In this document: one piece after another, positions 45,556-54,109 of the stretch
How positions within the stretch are numbered: the first letter of the stretch is position 1
How the letters are laid out: every line of letters starts with the position of its first letter
From: Fenollaria timonensis
GTDB lineage: Bacteria; Bacillota; Clostridia; Tissierellales; Peptoniphilaceae
Length of the DNA stretch: 64,000 nucleotides
Assembly (NCBI RefSeq): GCF_001457835.1
Contig: NZ_LN898229.1
Coordinates: forward strand, 2,293-66,292
Reading direction: 5' to 3'
Notes under the pieces: generated by a model
Database searches by the model: none
The model's input: only the letters and a program-made list of their open reading frames with translations
Told to the model about the DNA's origin: nothing
Translations under genes and position numbers: made by a program

Positions 45556-47061
45556 TTATTTTTCAAATGTCAATAGTTTTTCCCTGTAGTACTCATATTG
45601 TTTTTCACGTAATTCAATCTCGCGCCTTAAGCCCTCAGTAGTTGATTGGCTTAGCGCCTCAAATTTATCAAGAATTGATACAATATATTCTTGAATTGGC
45701 AATGGTGGAATTAATATTTTAATTTTTTCCATATCCTTAGTTGATAGTTCAATAACTTTAACACCTCTTGCCAACATATTCTTTTGTCTTATGAAATAAT
45801 TTGCTCCATTAAATACATGTGACAAATACTTTGGATTTTCATTATGTCTAAATATAGCTGCATGTCCACCAGTTACAACACTTTCATTACCTAAATATGC
45901 CACAGTTTTCATTACATCTTCAATATTTTCAGATGTTTTTGCAATTACTAAATCGCCAGTATAAACTTTTTTAAGCTTCTCTGCATTTTGCACAGTTACT
46001 TTCACAATTGGGTTTCTTACACACAAATTATATCTAGTATATATATGTCCATAATGGATTGCTCCAACACTTCCTTTTTCGTTAAATATACTCTTAGGCA
46101 TTCCCTTTCCATTTTCAAACGTGCCTATCTTACCTAATGATTTATATCTAAGTTCAAAAACTTTTGCTCCAACTAATTTGCCTGCTTGGGTCAATAGTCT
46201 TATGTAGTCACTACTTAATACTTGGTACCCCCCCCTAGTACGTTCAGTGTCGAATGTTAAGAGCTTTTCGCGGTAGTGTTCATATTGTTTTTGCCTTTTT
46301 TCAATCTCATCTGGAAGTAGTCCACTTACATTTTGAGTAAGCTCTTGAAATTTATCAAGAATTTCAACAACTTGATCTTGTATATAGATGTTTGGCAATG
46401 GAATTTTATAATTATCTGTAACCCCAGTTGCAATTTGTGGTAATTTTCCACTTATTGCATTATCCCTAAAATATTTTAAATTATTTTTTAAAATATAATA
46501 TAAATATTTAATATTTAGCTTGCTCTCATCTAAACTTGAATAAGACCACATTTCATTCTTATGCGTAAATTCTTTATCATAATATTCAAAGTCAATATTA
46601 CCTCTAGACTTAACAATGACGCTTGGCTTATTAATAACATTTTCTTCACCAACTTCATCTTTATTAAGCATAGCGCTTGTATTGCCCCCAGCAAATACTT
46701 TTACGCTTGAAAAATTATTATTTAGCTCATTCATTTCTTTAGCAGTTATCTTAATTCCTCTTTGTCTTAGACATATGTCAGTAATTTTTTCATAAGATAA
46801 ATACCTTGTGTTATCAGATTTATAATAGTTAATTATTGCTTTATTTAAGTACTCTTCACTCAATAATTTGTCTCTATAAAACTCATACTGTTTATTTCTT
46901 AAATTAACTTCTTTTTGTAATTCTTGTTTAATATTTTCTTTATAATTAGTAAATTTATCAAGATAATTTACAATTTTTTCTTGTGTTTTTAATGATGGAA
47001 TTGGAATTAAAATATTTTTTATAATACTTAAGTTTAAACTAGTAAGCGCACCTTGACCCAT
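45556..47061 (-). pseudogene. hsdS: hsdS, 3' fragment: specificity modules 2 and 3
   Basis: Open frame of 501 codons left after IS30 insertion. It begins with the tail of recognition module 1 and its conserved helix (ending RNKQYEFYRDKLL), then a full module 2 (about residues 85-270, ending RQKQYEHYREKLLTF) and a full module 3 (about 290-499, ending REKQYEYYREKLLTF). A G8 tract at 46228-46235 lies between modules 2 and 3 and keeps them in frame. No ribosome site precedes the first ATG, so expression is uncertain, but two complete modules could in principle form a working S subunit. Confidence 0.85.
46228..46235 (-). repeat. G8 homopolymer inside hsdS
   Basis: Eight consecutive G residues on the coding strand encode part of Arg-Gly-Gly at the border between module 2 and module 3. 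With seven G the frame meets TAA after GGTKY; with nine it meets TAG after GGVPSIK. Only eight keep module 3 fused. Confidence 0.9.
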
Positions 47062-47086
47062 TTTTTTTATTTTTTCATAATTACTA

Positions 47087-47099
47087 GATATATAATAAT
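47087..47099. repeat. 13-bp target-site duplication, left side of IS copy 2
   Basis: GATATATAATAAT abuts the left IS end and is repeated exactly at 48365-48377. Removing the IS and one repeat restores a continuous hsdS frame. Confidence 0.92.
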
Positions 47100-47184
47100 T
47101 ATAAATTGCAACAATAAGTTAGCCACCCAGACATCATATAGACTAAATGTATAGTATAGCTTAAAAGTATTTATTTTTATTAAA

Positions 47185-48264
47185 CTAGATACTTTTAAGC
47201 TGTTTTATTTCCTTTATGAACTCTTCTTTTGCAGTTTTGTAATTAAAGATTTTTCTTGGCAAATTATTCATCCACTCGTTTATTCTGTATATTTTTTCTT
47301 TTGATACTTCTTCTATTGATGTGCCTTTTTGTATAAATCTTCGTATTAATTTATGTTGACATTCACTAGTTCCTCTTTCCCATGATGTATATGGATGACA
47401 AAAATATATATCTACATATTCTGCTAATTCTGATAAGCTTGAAAATTCTGAACCATTATCTGATGTTATACTTTTAAATATTTCTTTGTTTAACTGCGCA
47501 TTATCTTTTAAGAATTTAAGTCCAATGTCTACTGCATCGGGTGTTTTTCCATGTATTTTTATCAGCTTTTCATATCTTGTTTTTCTTTCTACTAATGTAA
47601 GTAGTACTGGATCTGTCTTTTTCTTTTTACCTATAACTGTATCTATTTCCCAGTGGCCGAATTCTTCTCTTGTTTGTATTTTATCTGGTCTTTCTTCTAT
47701 GGATATGCCAAGCTTTTTCTTGTTTTGTCTTGTTCTTCTTGTGCTATTTTTGTTTTTTCTCTTTACTTTTTCTAGTAGATCTATATTTTTTGTTTTCATT
47801 AGTGACTTATTTATCCAGTTGTAGAGGCTTTTTGTTGATGGTATTTCTGATGATGGAAAGAGTCTATTTGCTTTTGCGTATCCAACACATACATCTGGAG
47901 ACCATTTATCTTTTAACATTTTATTGTCTGCCCATTTAAGAAATTCGACTATATCTATATATTTTGGTCTTCTTCCGCAAGAAGATCTATTGTTTATATA
48001 TACCTCATAATTAGTTAAGGCAAAGTATTTTTCATCGTAGTAAGTATATGTTTTGTTATTACTTTTTATTATTCTCTTTTGCTTTACTGTGCCTTTCTTT
48101 ATTGCGTTGTTTATTGTCTGCGGGGCTCTATTTAGCCTTCTTGCTATCTCTCTGTTGCTATGTCCATCTATTTTCCATGCCTGTATTAATGACATTTCAT
48201 GTAGTGATAGATGTGAATTTTTCTTGCGTTCTGTAAATTCTATGGTATAATTTATATGAGTCAT
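47185..48264 (-). CDS. IS30-family transposase (copy 2)
   Basis: 359 residues, identical to the first copy, with helix-turn-helix and DDE core intact. The start at 48264 has GGAGG five bases before it. Being co-directional with the hsd operon, it is exposed to read-through transcription from the hsdM promoter, where the start-hiding inverted repeat would matter. Confidence 0.95.
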   Translation of the reverse strand: MTHINYTIEFTERKKNSHLSLHEMSLIQAWKIDGHSNREIARRLNRAPQTINNAIKKGTVKQKRIIKSNNKTYTYYDEKYFALTNYEVYINNRSSCGRRPKYIDIVEFLKWADNKMLKDKWSPDVCVGYAKANRLFPSSEIPSTKSLYNWINKSLMKTKNIDLLEKVKRKNKNSTRRTRQNKKKLGISIEERPDKIQTREEFGHWEIDTVIGKKKKTDPVLLTLVERKTRYEKLIKIHGKTPDAVDIGLKFLKDNAQLNKEIFKSITSDNGSEFSSLSELAEYVDIYFCHPYTSWERGTSECQHKLIRRFIQKGTSIEEVSKEKIYRINEWMNNLPRKIFNYKTAKEEFIKEIKQLKSI

Positions 48265-48325
48265 GTGTACCTCCGTATAGTTGTTTTTTTGTTTGTTACT
48301 AATACTATACCATATGTACACATGA
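48261..48325 (-). promoter_or_regulatory. IS transposase promoter and inverted repeat (copy 2)
   Basis: Same arrangement as in copy 1: a 10-bp inverted repeat with arms at 48316-48325 and 48261-48270 flanks the TATAGT -10, and the downstream arm covers the start codon. Confidence 0.6.
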
Positions 48326-48364
48326 TTTTTTTATTTGGTGGCTAAGTTAATTATACAATCTTCC

Positions 48365-48377
48365 GATATATAATAAT
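48365..48377. repeat. 13-bp target-site duplication, right side of IS copy 2
   Basis: Exact repeat of 47087-47099; part of the original hsdS coding sequence. Confidence 0.92.
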
Positions 48378-48738
48378 ATAAATATTTATAATTTAATATT
48401 TTTTCATCATTTTCAATCGCTGCTACTGATTGATTACAAGAAGTGTGAAATTCAACAACTGCACTTCTTCCTACTGTAGCTCCAGTCATTGCTAAAACAA
48501 CACTGTTAGGTCTAATCATTTTGGCTGAAGATTTATTTAAACCTTCTTCAGTAATATTTCTTTCAGAAGATTTAATTACATTAAAATTTATTTCCCCTGA
48601 TCTTATCCATGGAATGTCCCCATCATAGTATGAGCTAACAGAAGTTTTTGGTGTTCCACCTGCAAAACAATTAGCAACATCCCCAAGCTTTTTCCATTCA
48701 ACTTTTTCATTTTTTAGCATTTCATCTATTTTACTCAT
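48365..48738 (-). pseudogene. hsdS: hsdS, 5' fragment: first part of specificity module 1
   Basis: About 125 codons of hsdS before the insertion, covering most of recognition module 1 (WKKLGDVANCFAGGTPKT, IPWIRSGEINF, VVLAMTGATVGRSAVV). The frame runs a short way into the IS and stops at about 48331. ATG 48738 is chosen because AAAGGG lies eight bases upstream; the open frame reaches 48759 only through a TTG. Joined to the 3' fragment with one target repeat removed, the gene gives an uninterrupted 634-residue protein. Confidence 0.9.
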
Positions 48739-49741
48739 CTTTACAACCCTTTTCTGCAATTTGATTTATATTTTTTATCTCATCTAAATAATCCTTCTCA
48801 ACTTGTGTTAATGTTTTGTTTTTATACTTAATATATTCTGCTTTAACTTTCTTCTCCATTTGACTTCTTGATATCTTTCCCTTATCTGGAAGTAAATCTT
48901 CGCCATTTACTTTCAATATATCATAAGTATAGTCAATCCAATCATTCATAGTCATAGGAATCTCTTTCTTTGCTCTTACCTCAGCAAAATCTAAATAACC
49001 CGACACTAAAAGGTTCAACTTGCTTAGCTCATCTTCTTTTAAATAGTTTTTTGCAATCTTTGCTTCACTTAGAGTTGGTAGTTCTCCTTTAAAGTTAGTA
49101 AGACCCATAAAAACTTTTTCTGAATCTACTCTTTCAACAATCATCTCACTTGCTGTACTTTGATGTACCGCATAGTGCATCATATTTTGAATAGTAGCAA
49201 AAAACCACTTTGCCTCATCTTTATGTGCATCATAATCTATGCTTGTTGCGAATATATCAAGAATTTGTCTATAGAAAACTTTTTCAGATGATCTAATATC
49301 TCTAATTCTTTCAAGAAGCTCTTTAAAATATTTCCCACCACCAAAGTTTTTTAGCTTATCATCATCCATTGCAAATCCCTTGATAATATATTCTTTTAAT
49401 ACTGTTGTCGCATATTGTCTAAATTGTACACCACGAACAGACCTTACTCTATAGCCAATTGCTAAAATCATATCTAAAGAATAATAAGCTACGTTATGTT
49501 CTTGGGTTTTTTCAGTCATAGCGCCATGTTGAGTGGTTGTCAACTTATAGTTGACAACCACTTTTTCATCTAATTCACCATCATTGAAGATATTATTTAT
49601 ATGCTTACTAATATTTTGTTTAGTAGTTTGAAAAAGTTCAGCGATTTCATTTTGATTTAACCAAACTGTTCCGTCATCATATTTTAAATTAATTTTTGAC
49701 TTACCATCTTCAGTATTATATATTATAATTTGATTATTCAT
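48731..49741 (-). CDS. RhuM-family protein inside the hsd operon
   Basis: 336 residues. The N-terminal part has a winged-helix-like segment ([23 protein letters not shown]), followed by the family signature [27 protein letters not shown]. RhuM proteins were named from a Salmonella gene and often sit in type I restriction-modification loci; their activity is unknown. The start overlaps the hsdM end and the stop overlaps the hsdS start, so it is co-expressed with them. A perfect 13-bp inverted repeat lies inside the gene. A regulatory or antirestriction-guard role is speculation. Confidence 0.88.
   Translation of the reverse strand: MNNQIIIYNTEDGKSKINLKYDDGTVWLNQNEIAELFQTTKQNISKHINNIFNDGELDEKVVVNYKLTTTQHGAMTEKTQEHNVAYYSLDMILAIGYRVRSVRGVQFRQYATTVLKEYIIKGFAMDDDKLKNFGGGKYFKELLERIRDIRSSEKVFYRQILDIFATSIDYDAHKDEAKWFFATIQNMMHYAVHQSTASEMIVERVDSEKVFMGLTNFKGELPTLSEAKIAKNYLKEDELSKLNLLVSGYLDFAEVRAKKEIPMTMNDWIDYTYDILKVNGEDLLPDKGKISRSQMEKKVKAEYIKYKNKTLTQVEKDYLDEIKNINQIAEKGCKDE
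49532..49562. repeat. Perfect inverted repeat inside the rhuM gene
   Basis: Arms AGTGGTTGTCAAC (49532-49544) and GTTGACAACCACT (49550-49562) are perfectly complementary around loop TTATA. On the plus strand a run of five T follows, giving a terminator-like shape antisense to the gene. It encodes the [10 protein letters not shown] part of the protein, so protein constraint may not fully explain the symmetry. Confidence 0.85.
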
Positions 49742-51311
49742 CTTCAAGCTCCTTAACTATCGCATCTATCGAAGCTCTTAGCTCATCTATCTTTTTAACG
49801 GTCTCTTCTAGCTCTTTATTAAGTACTTTTATATTGATTTTCTCTCTAGTGTCTTCTTTTTCAACGTAAGTCGAAACTGACAGGTTATAGTCGTTCTCTT
49901 CCACTTCCTTAACATCGACGTATCTAGAGAAGTGTTTTACTTCTTTTCTATCGACAAACTCGTTTAAAATATTGTCAATATTTTTATCTTCTAAAATATT
50001 GTTATTTGTTTCTTTTTTAAATTCTTTTGAAGCATCTATAAATAAAATTTTGTTCTCCGTCTTATTCTTCGCCATAACTAAAACGCATGTGGCGATGGAT
50101 GTTCCGAAGAACAGGTTTTCTGGTAGCTGTATAACGCAGTCGATGAAGTTATTGTCAACTAAATACTTACGGATTGTTTTTTCGGCACCTTTACGATAAA
50201 AAATGCCTGGGAAGCAAACTATGGCTGCTCTACCCTTACTTGAAAGGTAGCTAAGCGCGTGCATGATGAAGGCGTAGTCAGCGTATGACTTAGGCGCAAG
50301 CTTGCCTGCTGGTGCAAAACGCACATCATTAATAAGTGTCGGATCCTTGTCACCTACCCACTTAATTGAGTATGGCGGATTTGAGACTATGGCATCGAAT
50401 GGCTTCTCATCGTTATGAAGCGGATTTAATAAAGTATCTCCTCTTTTGATGGAAAAGTTATTGTAATTAACATTGTGCAAAAACATATTCATACGGCAAA
50501 GGTTAAAGTTTGTCATGTTTATCTCTTGACCAAAGAATCCCTCGTCTATTATATGTGCATTAAACTGCTTTTTCATTTGAAGTAATAGACTCCCACTGCC
50601 ACATGTAGGATCATACACCTTGTTAATGGCTGTCTTGCCTTGCATAACAAGTCTTGCGAGTAATTTTGAAACTGTTTGTGGCGTAAAAAATTCTCCGCCT
50701 GATTTTCCTGCGTTACTTGCATAATTAGAGATTAAATAAAGGTAGGCATCACCAAAGGCGTCTATATCGTTATCTTCGAAGCGGCCAAAATTTATGCTGT
50801 TTATACCATTCAAAATATCTCTAAGCCTTTTATTTTTTTCGGCAACTGTCGCACCAAGTTTATTGCTTGTAGTGTCAACGTCTTCGAATAGTCCTTTTAT
50901 GTCATCTTCTGACCTAAAACCTATGGCACTTGCTTCTATGGCTTTAAAAATATTAGCAAGGTCTGTGTTAAGGTCTTCATTAGTGCCCGCATCTTTAACG
51001 ACATTTTCAAATAATTGGCTTGGCAATATAAAGAAGCCTTTGTCTTCAACTGTATTTGGTCTAAAATACTTTTCTGCCTCTTCGTCACTTATCTGTGCAT
51101 AATCAAAGTCTGGGTCGCCTGCTTCGTGCTCAGCATTGTTAAAAAATTCTGTGATATTCTCTGATATAAAGCGATAAAAAAGTATGCCTAGTATGTATTG
51201 TTTAAAGTCCCAGCCATCGACAGCACCACGCACATTGTCTGCGATGGACCAGATCTTCCTGTATAGCTCTGCTCTTTGAGATGTCTCGTTATTCTCTCTA
51301 ATCTCTGCCAT
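49734..51311 (-). CDS. hsdM: Type I DNA methyltransferase subunit (HsdM)
   Basis: 525 residues from ATG 51311, which has AGGAGAG four bases upstream; the frame is open to 51470 but the added part crosses the promoter and terminator. The HsdM N-terminal helical domain ([25 protein letters not shown]) is followed by the N6-adenine methylase core with the SAM motif [13 protein letters not shown] and catalytic NPPYSIKW. A coiled C-terminus binds HsdS. It forms the methyltransferase with HsdS and appears intact. Confidence 0.96.
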   Translation of the reverse strand: MAEIRENNETSQRAELYRKIWSIADNVRGAVDGWDFKQYILGILFYRFISENITEFFNNAEHEAGDPDFDYAQISDEEAEKYFRPNTVEDKGFFILPSQLFENVVKDAGTNEDLNTDLANIFKAIEASAIGFRSEDDIKGLFEDVDTTSNKLGATVAEKNKRLRDILNGINSINFGRFEDNDIDAFGDAYLYLISNYASNAGKSGGEFFTPQTVSKLLARLVMQGKTAINKVYDPTCGSGSLLLQMKKQFNAHIIDEGFFGQEINMTNFNLCRMNMFLHNVNYNNFSIKRGDTLLNPLHNDEKPFDAIVSNPPYSIKWVGDKDPTLINDVRFAPAGKLAPKSYADYAFIMHALSYLSSKGRAAIVCFPGIFYRKGAEKTIRKYLVDNNFIDCVIQLPENLFFGTSIATCVLVMAKNKTENKILFIDASKEFKKETNNNILEDKNIDNILNEFVDRKEVKHFSRYVDVKEVEENDYNLSVSTYVEKEDTREKINIKVLNKELEETVKKIDELRASIDAIVKELEDE

Positions 51312-51351
51312 AATTCTCTCCTTATAATTTAATAAAGTTCTACACAAATCA

Positions 51352-51360
51352 ATTATATCA
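51352..51360 (-). promoter_or_regulatory. Extended -10 promoter of the hsd operon
   Basis: TGATATAAT on the minus strand about 40 bases before the hsdM ATG, just downstream of the folA terminator. The following TTGATTTGTGTAGAA partly resembles the element shared by ktrB and FHA. Confidence 0.55.
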
Positions 51361-51387
51361 CATATAGCTAAGTTTTTACATAAAAAA

Positions 51388-51418
51388 AACGAACCGTGGA
51401 ATATTTCCTTGGTTCGTT
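51388..51418 (-). terminator. Terminator of the chr-pta-folA operon
   Basis: AACGAACC/GGTTCGTT outer stem with an inner GGAA/TTCC pairing, followed by a run of eight T on the minus strand. It marks the upstream edge of the hsd locus. Confidence 0.88.
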
Positions 51419-51441
51419 TAATATATAAGATTTTAGTATTA

Positions 51442-51924
51442 TTATTTTCTTTTGTATCTTCTATACTCAAATTTCATATCTTGATAAGAGTATTCTTCGC
51501 TTGTTTGAACTAGCTCAAATGCTTCGTCCTTATCGAGGTTTCTCATCACAGTATCATAAGGCTCGAAGTCTTTCTTTATAAATGTAATCTCTGCCTCGTC
51601 CACCTTATCTATGAGCTGGTCTATAAGGCTTGCGCCGCCAACTAAGAAAATTTTCTTATCTGAAAATTTTTCTTTTATCATCTCTCTTAAATCGTCAAGG
51701 CTATGAGCAATGTGAGCTCCCTCCATCTCCTTAAGTGAGCGTGATACGATGATCGTTTCTCTGCCAGGAAGTGCGCCTGTCGCGTCAAAGGTTTTTCGTC
51801 CCATGACTAAGACGCCGCCCATGGTCATCTCTTTAAAGTGTTTGAGGTCCTCGGGTATCCTTGTTAGCATGTCTCCTTTGTAGCCAATCGCCCATTTGGC
51901 GTCGACTGCCATTACGAGTATCAT
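51442..51924 (-). CDS. folA: Dihydrofolate reductase
   Basis: 160 residues. Family motifs are [31 protein letters not shown] at the start, [11 protein letters not shown] and [14 protein letters not shown]. It reduces dihydrofolate with NADPH. Its ATG overlaps the pta stop by one base (TAATG). It ends its operon; no thyA or other folate gene is next to it. Confidence 0.95.
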   Translation of the reverse strand: MILVMAVDAKWAIGYKGDMLTRIPEDLKHFKEMTMGGVLVMGRKTFDATGALPGRETIIVSRSLKEMEGAHIAHSLDDLREMIKEKFSDKKIFLVGGASLIDQLIDKVDEAEITFIKKDFEPYDTVMRNLDKDEAFELVQTSEEYSYQDMKFEYRRYKRK

Positions 51925-52895
51925 TATAAAGCTTGTTTTGCTGTGATTAAAGCAAGTTTGTAAACGTCGTCTGAGTTACATCCTCTTGATAAATCGTTAA
52001 CTGGGCTATTAAGTCCTTGAAGTATAGGTCCTATAGCGTCGTAGCCGCCAAGTCTTTGCGCAATTTTGTATCCGATGTTACCTGCTTCTAGTGATGGGAA
52101 TATGAATACGTTCGCATGACCTGCGATGTCTGAGCCCTTTGCCTTCTTTTCAGCAACTGTTGGTACGAAGGCTGCGTCGAATTGAAGCTCACCATCTACG
52201 GGGATGGATGCGTCTTTTTCCTTAACTATTTCAAGTGCCTTGATAACTTTTTCTGTTTCGTCTGACTTAGCGCTGCCCTTTGTAGAGAAGCTTAATAGAG
52301 CGATCTTTGGATCAACGCCGAAGCTCTTTGCTGTTATATTTGATAGTATAGCTGTTTCTGCGATGTCATTTGAGTCAGGTGCGATGTTGATGGCGCAGTC
52401 AGCGAAGATATATCTTTCGTCGCCCTTAACCATAACGAAAACGCCTGAAGTTTTTTTGTATCCTTCCTTCATCTTAATGATTTGAAGTGCTGGTCTAACT
52501 GTATCGCTTGTTGCATGTGCAGCTCCTGATACAAGGCCATCAGCCTTATTCATATATACTAAGATAGTTCCGAAGTAGTTAACGTCCTTAAGAAGTAGCG
52601 CCTTAGCGTCTTCTAGAGTTATCTTGCCCTTTCTTCTTTCAAAGAACTTTTGAGCCATATCATCTATATCCTTAGCTTCAGCTGGATCGATGAAATTGAT
52701 ATTAGCAAGGTCCTTGCCTATAGCCTTAGCAGTTTCCTCTACCTCGCTTCTCTTGCCTAGAACTATTGGTTCTAAGATATTTTCTTCTTTTAATCTGAAA
52801 GCAGCCTTTAAAACTCTTTCATCTTCACCTTCTGGAAAAACAATCGATGGATGTTTTTCTTTTACTTCAACTTTTAATTCTTCAAATAAATCCAT
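51924..52895 (-). CDS. pta: Phosphate acetyltransferase
   Basis: 323 residues, the short catalytic form. Motifs include VFPEGEDERVLKAA, DGLVSGAAHATSDTVRPALQIIK and FIFPSLEAGNIGYKIAQRLGG. It interconverts acetyl-CoA and acetyl phosphate, giving ATP with acetate kinase in fermenters. No ackA lies next to it. Phosphate butyryltransferase is a relative, but the motifs fit Pta better. Confidence 0.95.
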   Translation of the reverse strand: MDLFEELKVEVKEKHPSIVFPEGEDERVLKAAFRLKEENILEPIVLGKRSEVEETAKAIGKDLANINFIDPAEAKDIDDMAQKFFERRKGKITLEDAKALLLKDVNYFGTILVYMNKADGLVSGAAHATSDTVRPALQIIKMKEGYKKTSGVFVMVKGDERYIFADCAINIAPDSNDIAETAILSNITAKSFGVDPKIALLSFSTKGSAKSDETEKVIKALEIVKEKDASIPVDGELQFDAAFVPTVAEKKAKGSDIAGHANVFIFPSLEAGNIGYKIAQRLGGYDAIGPILQGLNSPVNDLSRGCNSDDVYKLALITAKQAL

Positions 52896-52910
52896 AATAA
52901 CCTCCTATTT

Positions 52911-53444
52911 CTATTTATTAATAAATTTATCTTTGCTTAAGGCAATCACAACGCCGCCAATGATGACGAAGATGGGATTGACATCTAAAAACACTACTAT
53001 TAAAAAAGCTAATATGCTTATTGCGTACTCGAACTTGTTTAGGTGAGCCTTTTCAACTAAGCCTACGAGCGCTGCAAATACTAGTGCGCACACAACTGGT
53101 CTAACGCCTTTGAAGGCTGCTTGCACATATGGACTATCTTGCACACCCATAAAGAAGTGCGATATGACTAGTATGATCATAAAGCTTGGCAGTACCGCAC
53201 CAAAAAAGGCAGCGATCGCACCCCAAAAGCCATATATTCTGTAGCCAACTAGTATCGAGATATTTGCTGCGATAGGTCCTGGTGCTGTTTGCGCAAGGCT
53301 TATCGAGTCTATGTACTCTTCGTCTGACATCAGCTTTTTCTTTGTAACTATCTCACGCTCAATGATTGGCAGCATGGGAAAGCCGCCTCCTAAAGTGAAG
53401 GCACCTATTTTAAAAAACGTTATAAATAAATCAAGTATCTTCAT
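52911..53444 (-). CDS. Chromate transporter family protein, half 2
   Basis: 177 residues with about five membrane segments. The ChrA half signature is FFKIGAFTLGGGFPMLPIIEREIV and SLAQTAPGPIAANIS. It forms a pair with the next gene; short ChrA proteins work as heterodimers. True substrates in anaerobes may be other oxyanions. Confidence 0.92.
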   Translation of the reverse strand: MKILDLFITFFKIGAFTLGGGFPMLPIIEREIVTKKKLMSDEEYIDSISLAQTAPGPIAANISILVGYRIYGFWGAIAAFFGAVLPSFMIILVISHFFMGVQDSPYVQAAFKGVRPVVCALVFAALVGLVEKAHLNKFEYAISILAFLIVVFLDVNPIFVIIGGVVIALSKDKFINK

Positions 53445-53448
53445 CTCA

Positions 53449-53973
53449 TCACCTGTAAATCACTATGCCGACTAAAAAGCCTACAGCCATAAGAAGTATG
53501 GGGTTAAGCTTTTTGACTCTAACTAATACAAAGGCAACGATGGCTATGATTATAGACTTGTAATCGATGATGGCGCCCTTGCCAATGGTAACGACTGCGG
53601 CTAGGACAAGCGCTAAGACGACTGGTCTTATGCCTCTAATCGATACTTTGATTGCATTTGAGTCTCTAAATTTGTTTATCGTCAAAAATATTATGCTCAT
53701 GATGATAAAGCTCGGTAGTGTTACTCCAAGTGTTGCGACAACGCTGCCCCAAAAGCCTGCTAGCTTGTTACCGATGAAGGTAGCCGAGTTAACTGCGAAG
53801 GGTCCTGGCGTTGTTTGTGCTATGGCAACTATGTCGATGAAGTCAGAGTAGCTTATCCAATGAAGTCCATTGATGATCTCCTTTTCAAAAAGTGGCATCA
53901 TAGCATAGCCCCCGCCGAAGCTAAAGAGGCCTATCTTGAAAAACACTAAAAATATTTCGACTAATAAATTCAT
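53449..53973 (-). CDS. Chromate transporter family protein, half 1
   Basis: 174 residues, membrane protein. Signature FFKIGLFSFGGGYAMMPLFEKEII and AIAQTTPGPFAVNSATFIG. Paralogue of and partner to the downstream gene, four bases away. It is first in the chr-chr-pta-folA operon. Confidence 0.92.
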   Translation of the reverse strand: MNLLVEIFLVFFKIGLFSFGGGYAMMPLFEKEIINGLHWISYSDFIDIVAIAQTTPGPFAVNSATFIGNKLAGFWGSVVATLGVTLPSFIIMSIIFLTINKFRDSNAIKVSIRGIRPVVLALVLAAVVTIGKGAIIDYKSIIIAIVAFVLVRVKKLNPILLMAVGFLVGIVIYR

Positions 53974-53990
53974 ATACTCACCAAAGATTA

Positions 53991-53999
53991 TTATAACAC
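53991..53999 (-). promoter_or_regulatory. Extended -10 promoter of the chr operon
   Basis: TGTTATAAT on the minus strand, about 17 bases before the ATG. It faces away from the flavin reductase promoter at 54061-54069. Confidence 0.55.
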
Positions 54000-54060
54000 A
54001 AAGAAAAATATTTTTCTAGACTAGCAATGTAAATTTTAAGTAATATATTCATGCTCTTTG

Positions 54061-54069
54061 TGATATAAT
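54061..54069 (+). promoter_or_regulatory. Extended -10 promoter of the flavin reductase gene
   Basis: TGATATAAT on the plus strand without a clear -35; AAGGGGTG follows at about 54076-54083. Confidence 0.5.
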
Positions 54070-54109
54070 TTATATAAGGGGTGATGGCATAAGCTTAAAA
54101 GCTATTGAT

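Larger units (their letters stand above)
47100..48364 (-). mobile_element. IS30-family insertion sequence, copy 2 (1265 bp), in hsdS
   Basis: Appears identical to the copy at 1047-2311, including ends and transposase. It sits in recognition module 1 of hsdS in the same orientation as the gene, with 13-bp direct repeats on both sides. The absence of any visible difference between the copies indicates recent movement. Confidence 0.95.

Noticed and set aside
42486-51418. Integrase-bordered genomic island around the hsd locus
   Set aside because: No integrase, tRNA or attachment repeats were seen at the edges; only terminators bound the locus, so transfer remains unproven.
51312-51470. Extended N-terminus of hsdM
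   Set aside because: The extra codons run through the extended -10 promoter and the folA terminator, and a good ribosome site precedes ATG 51311.
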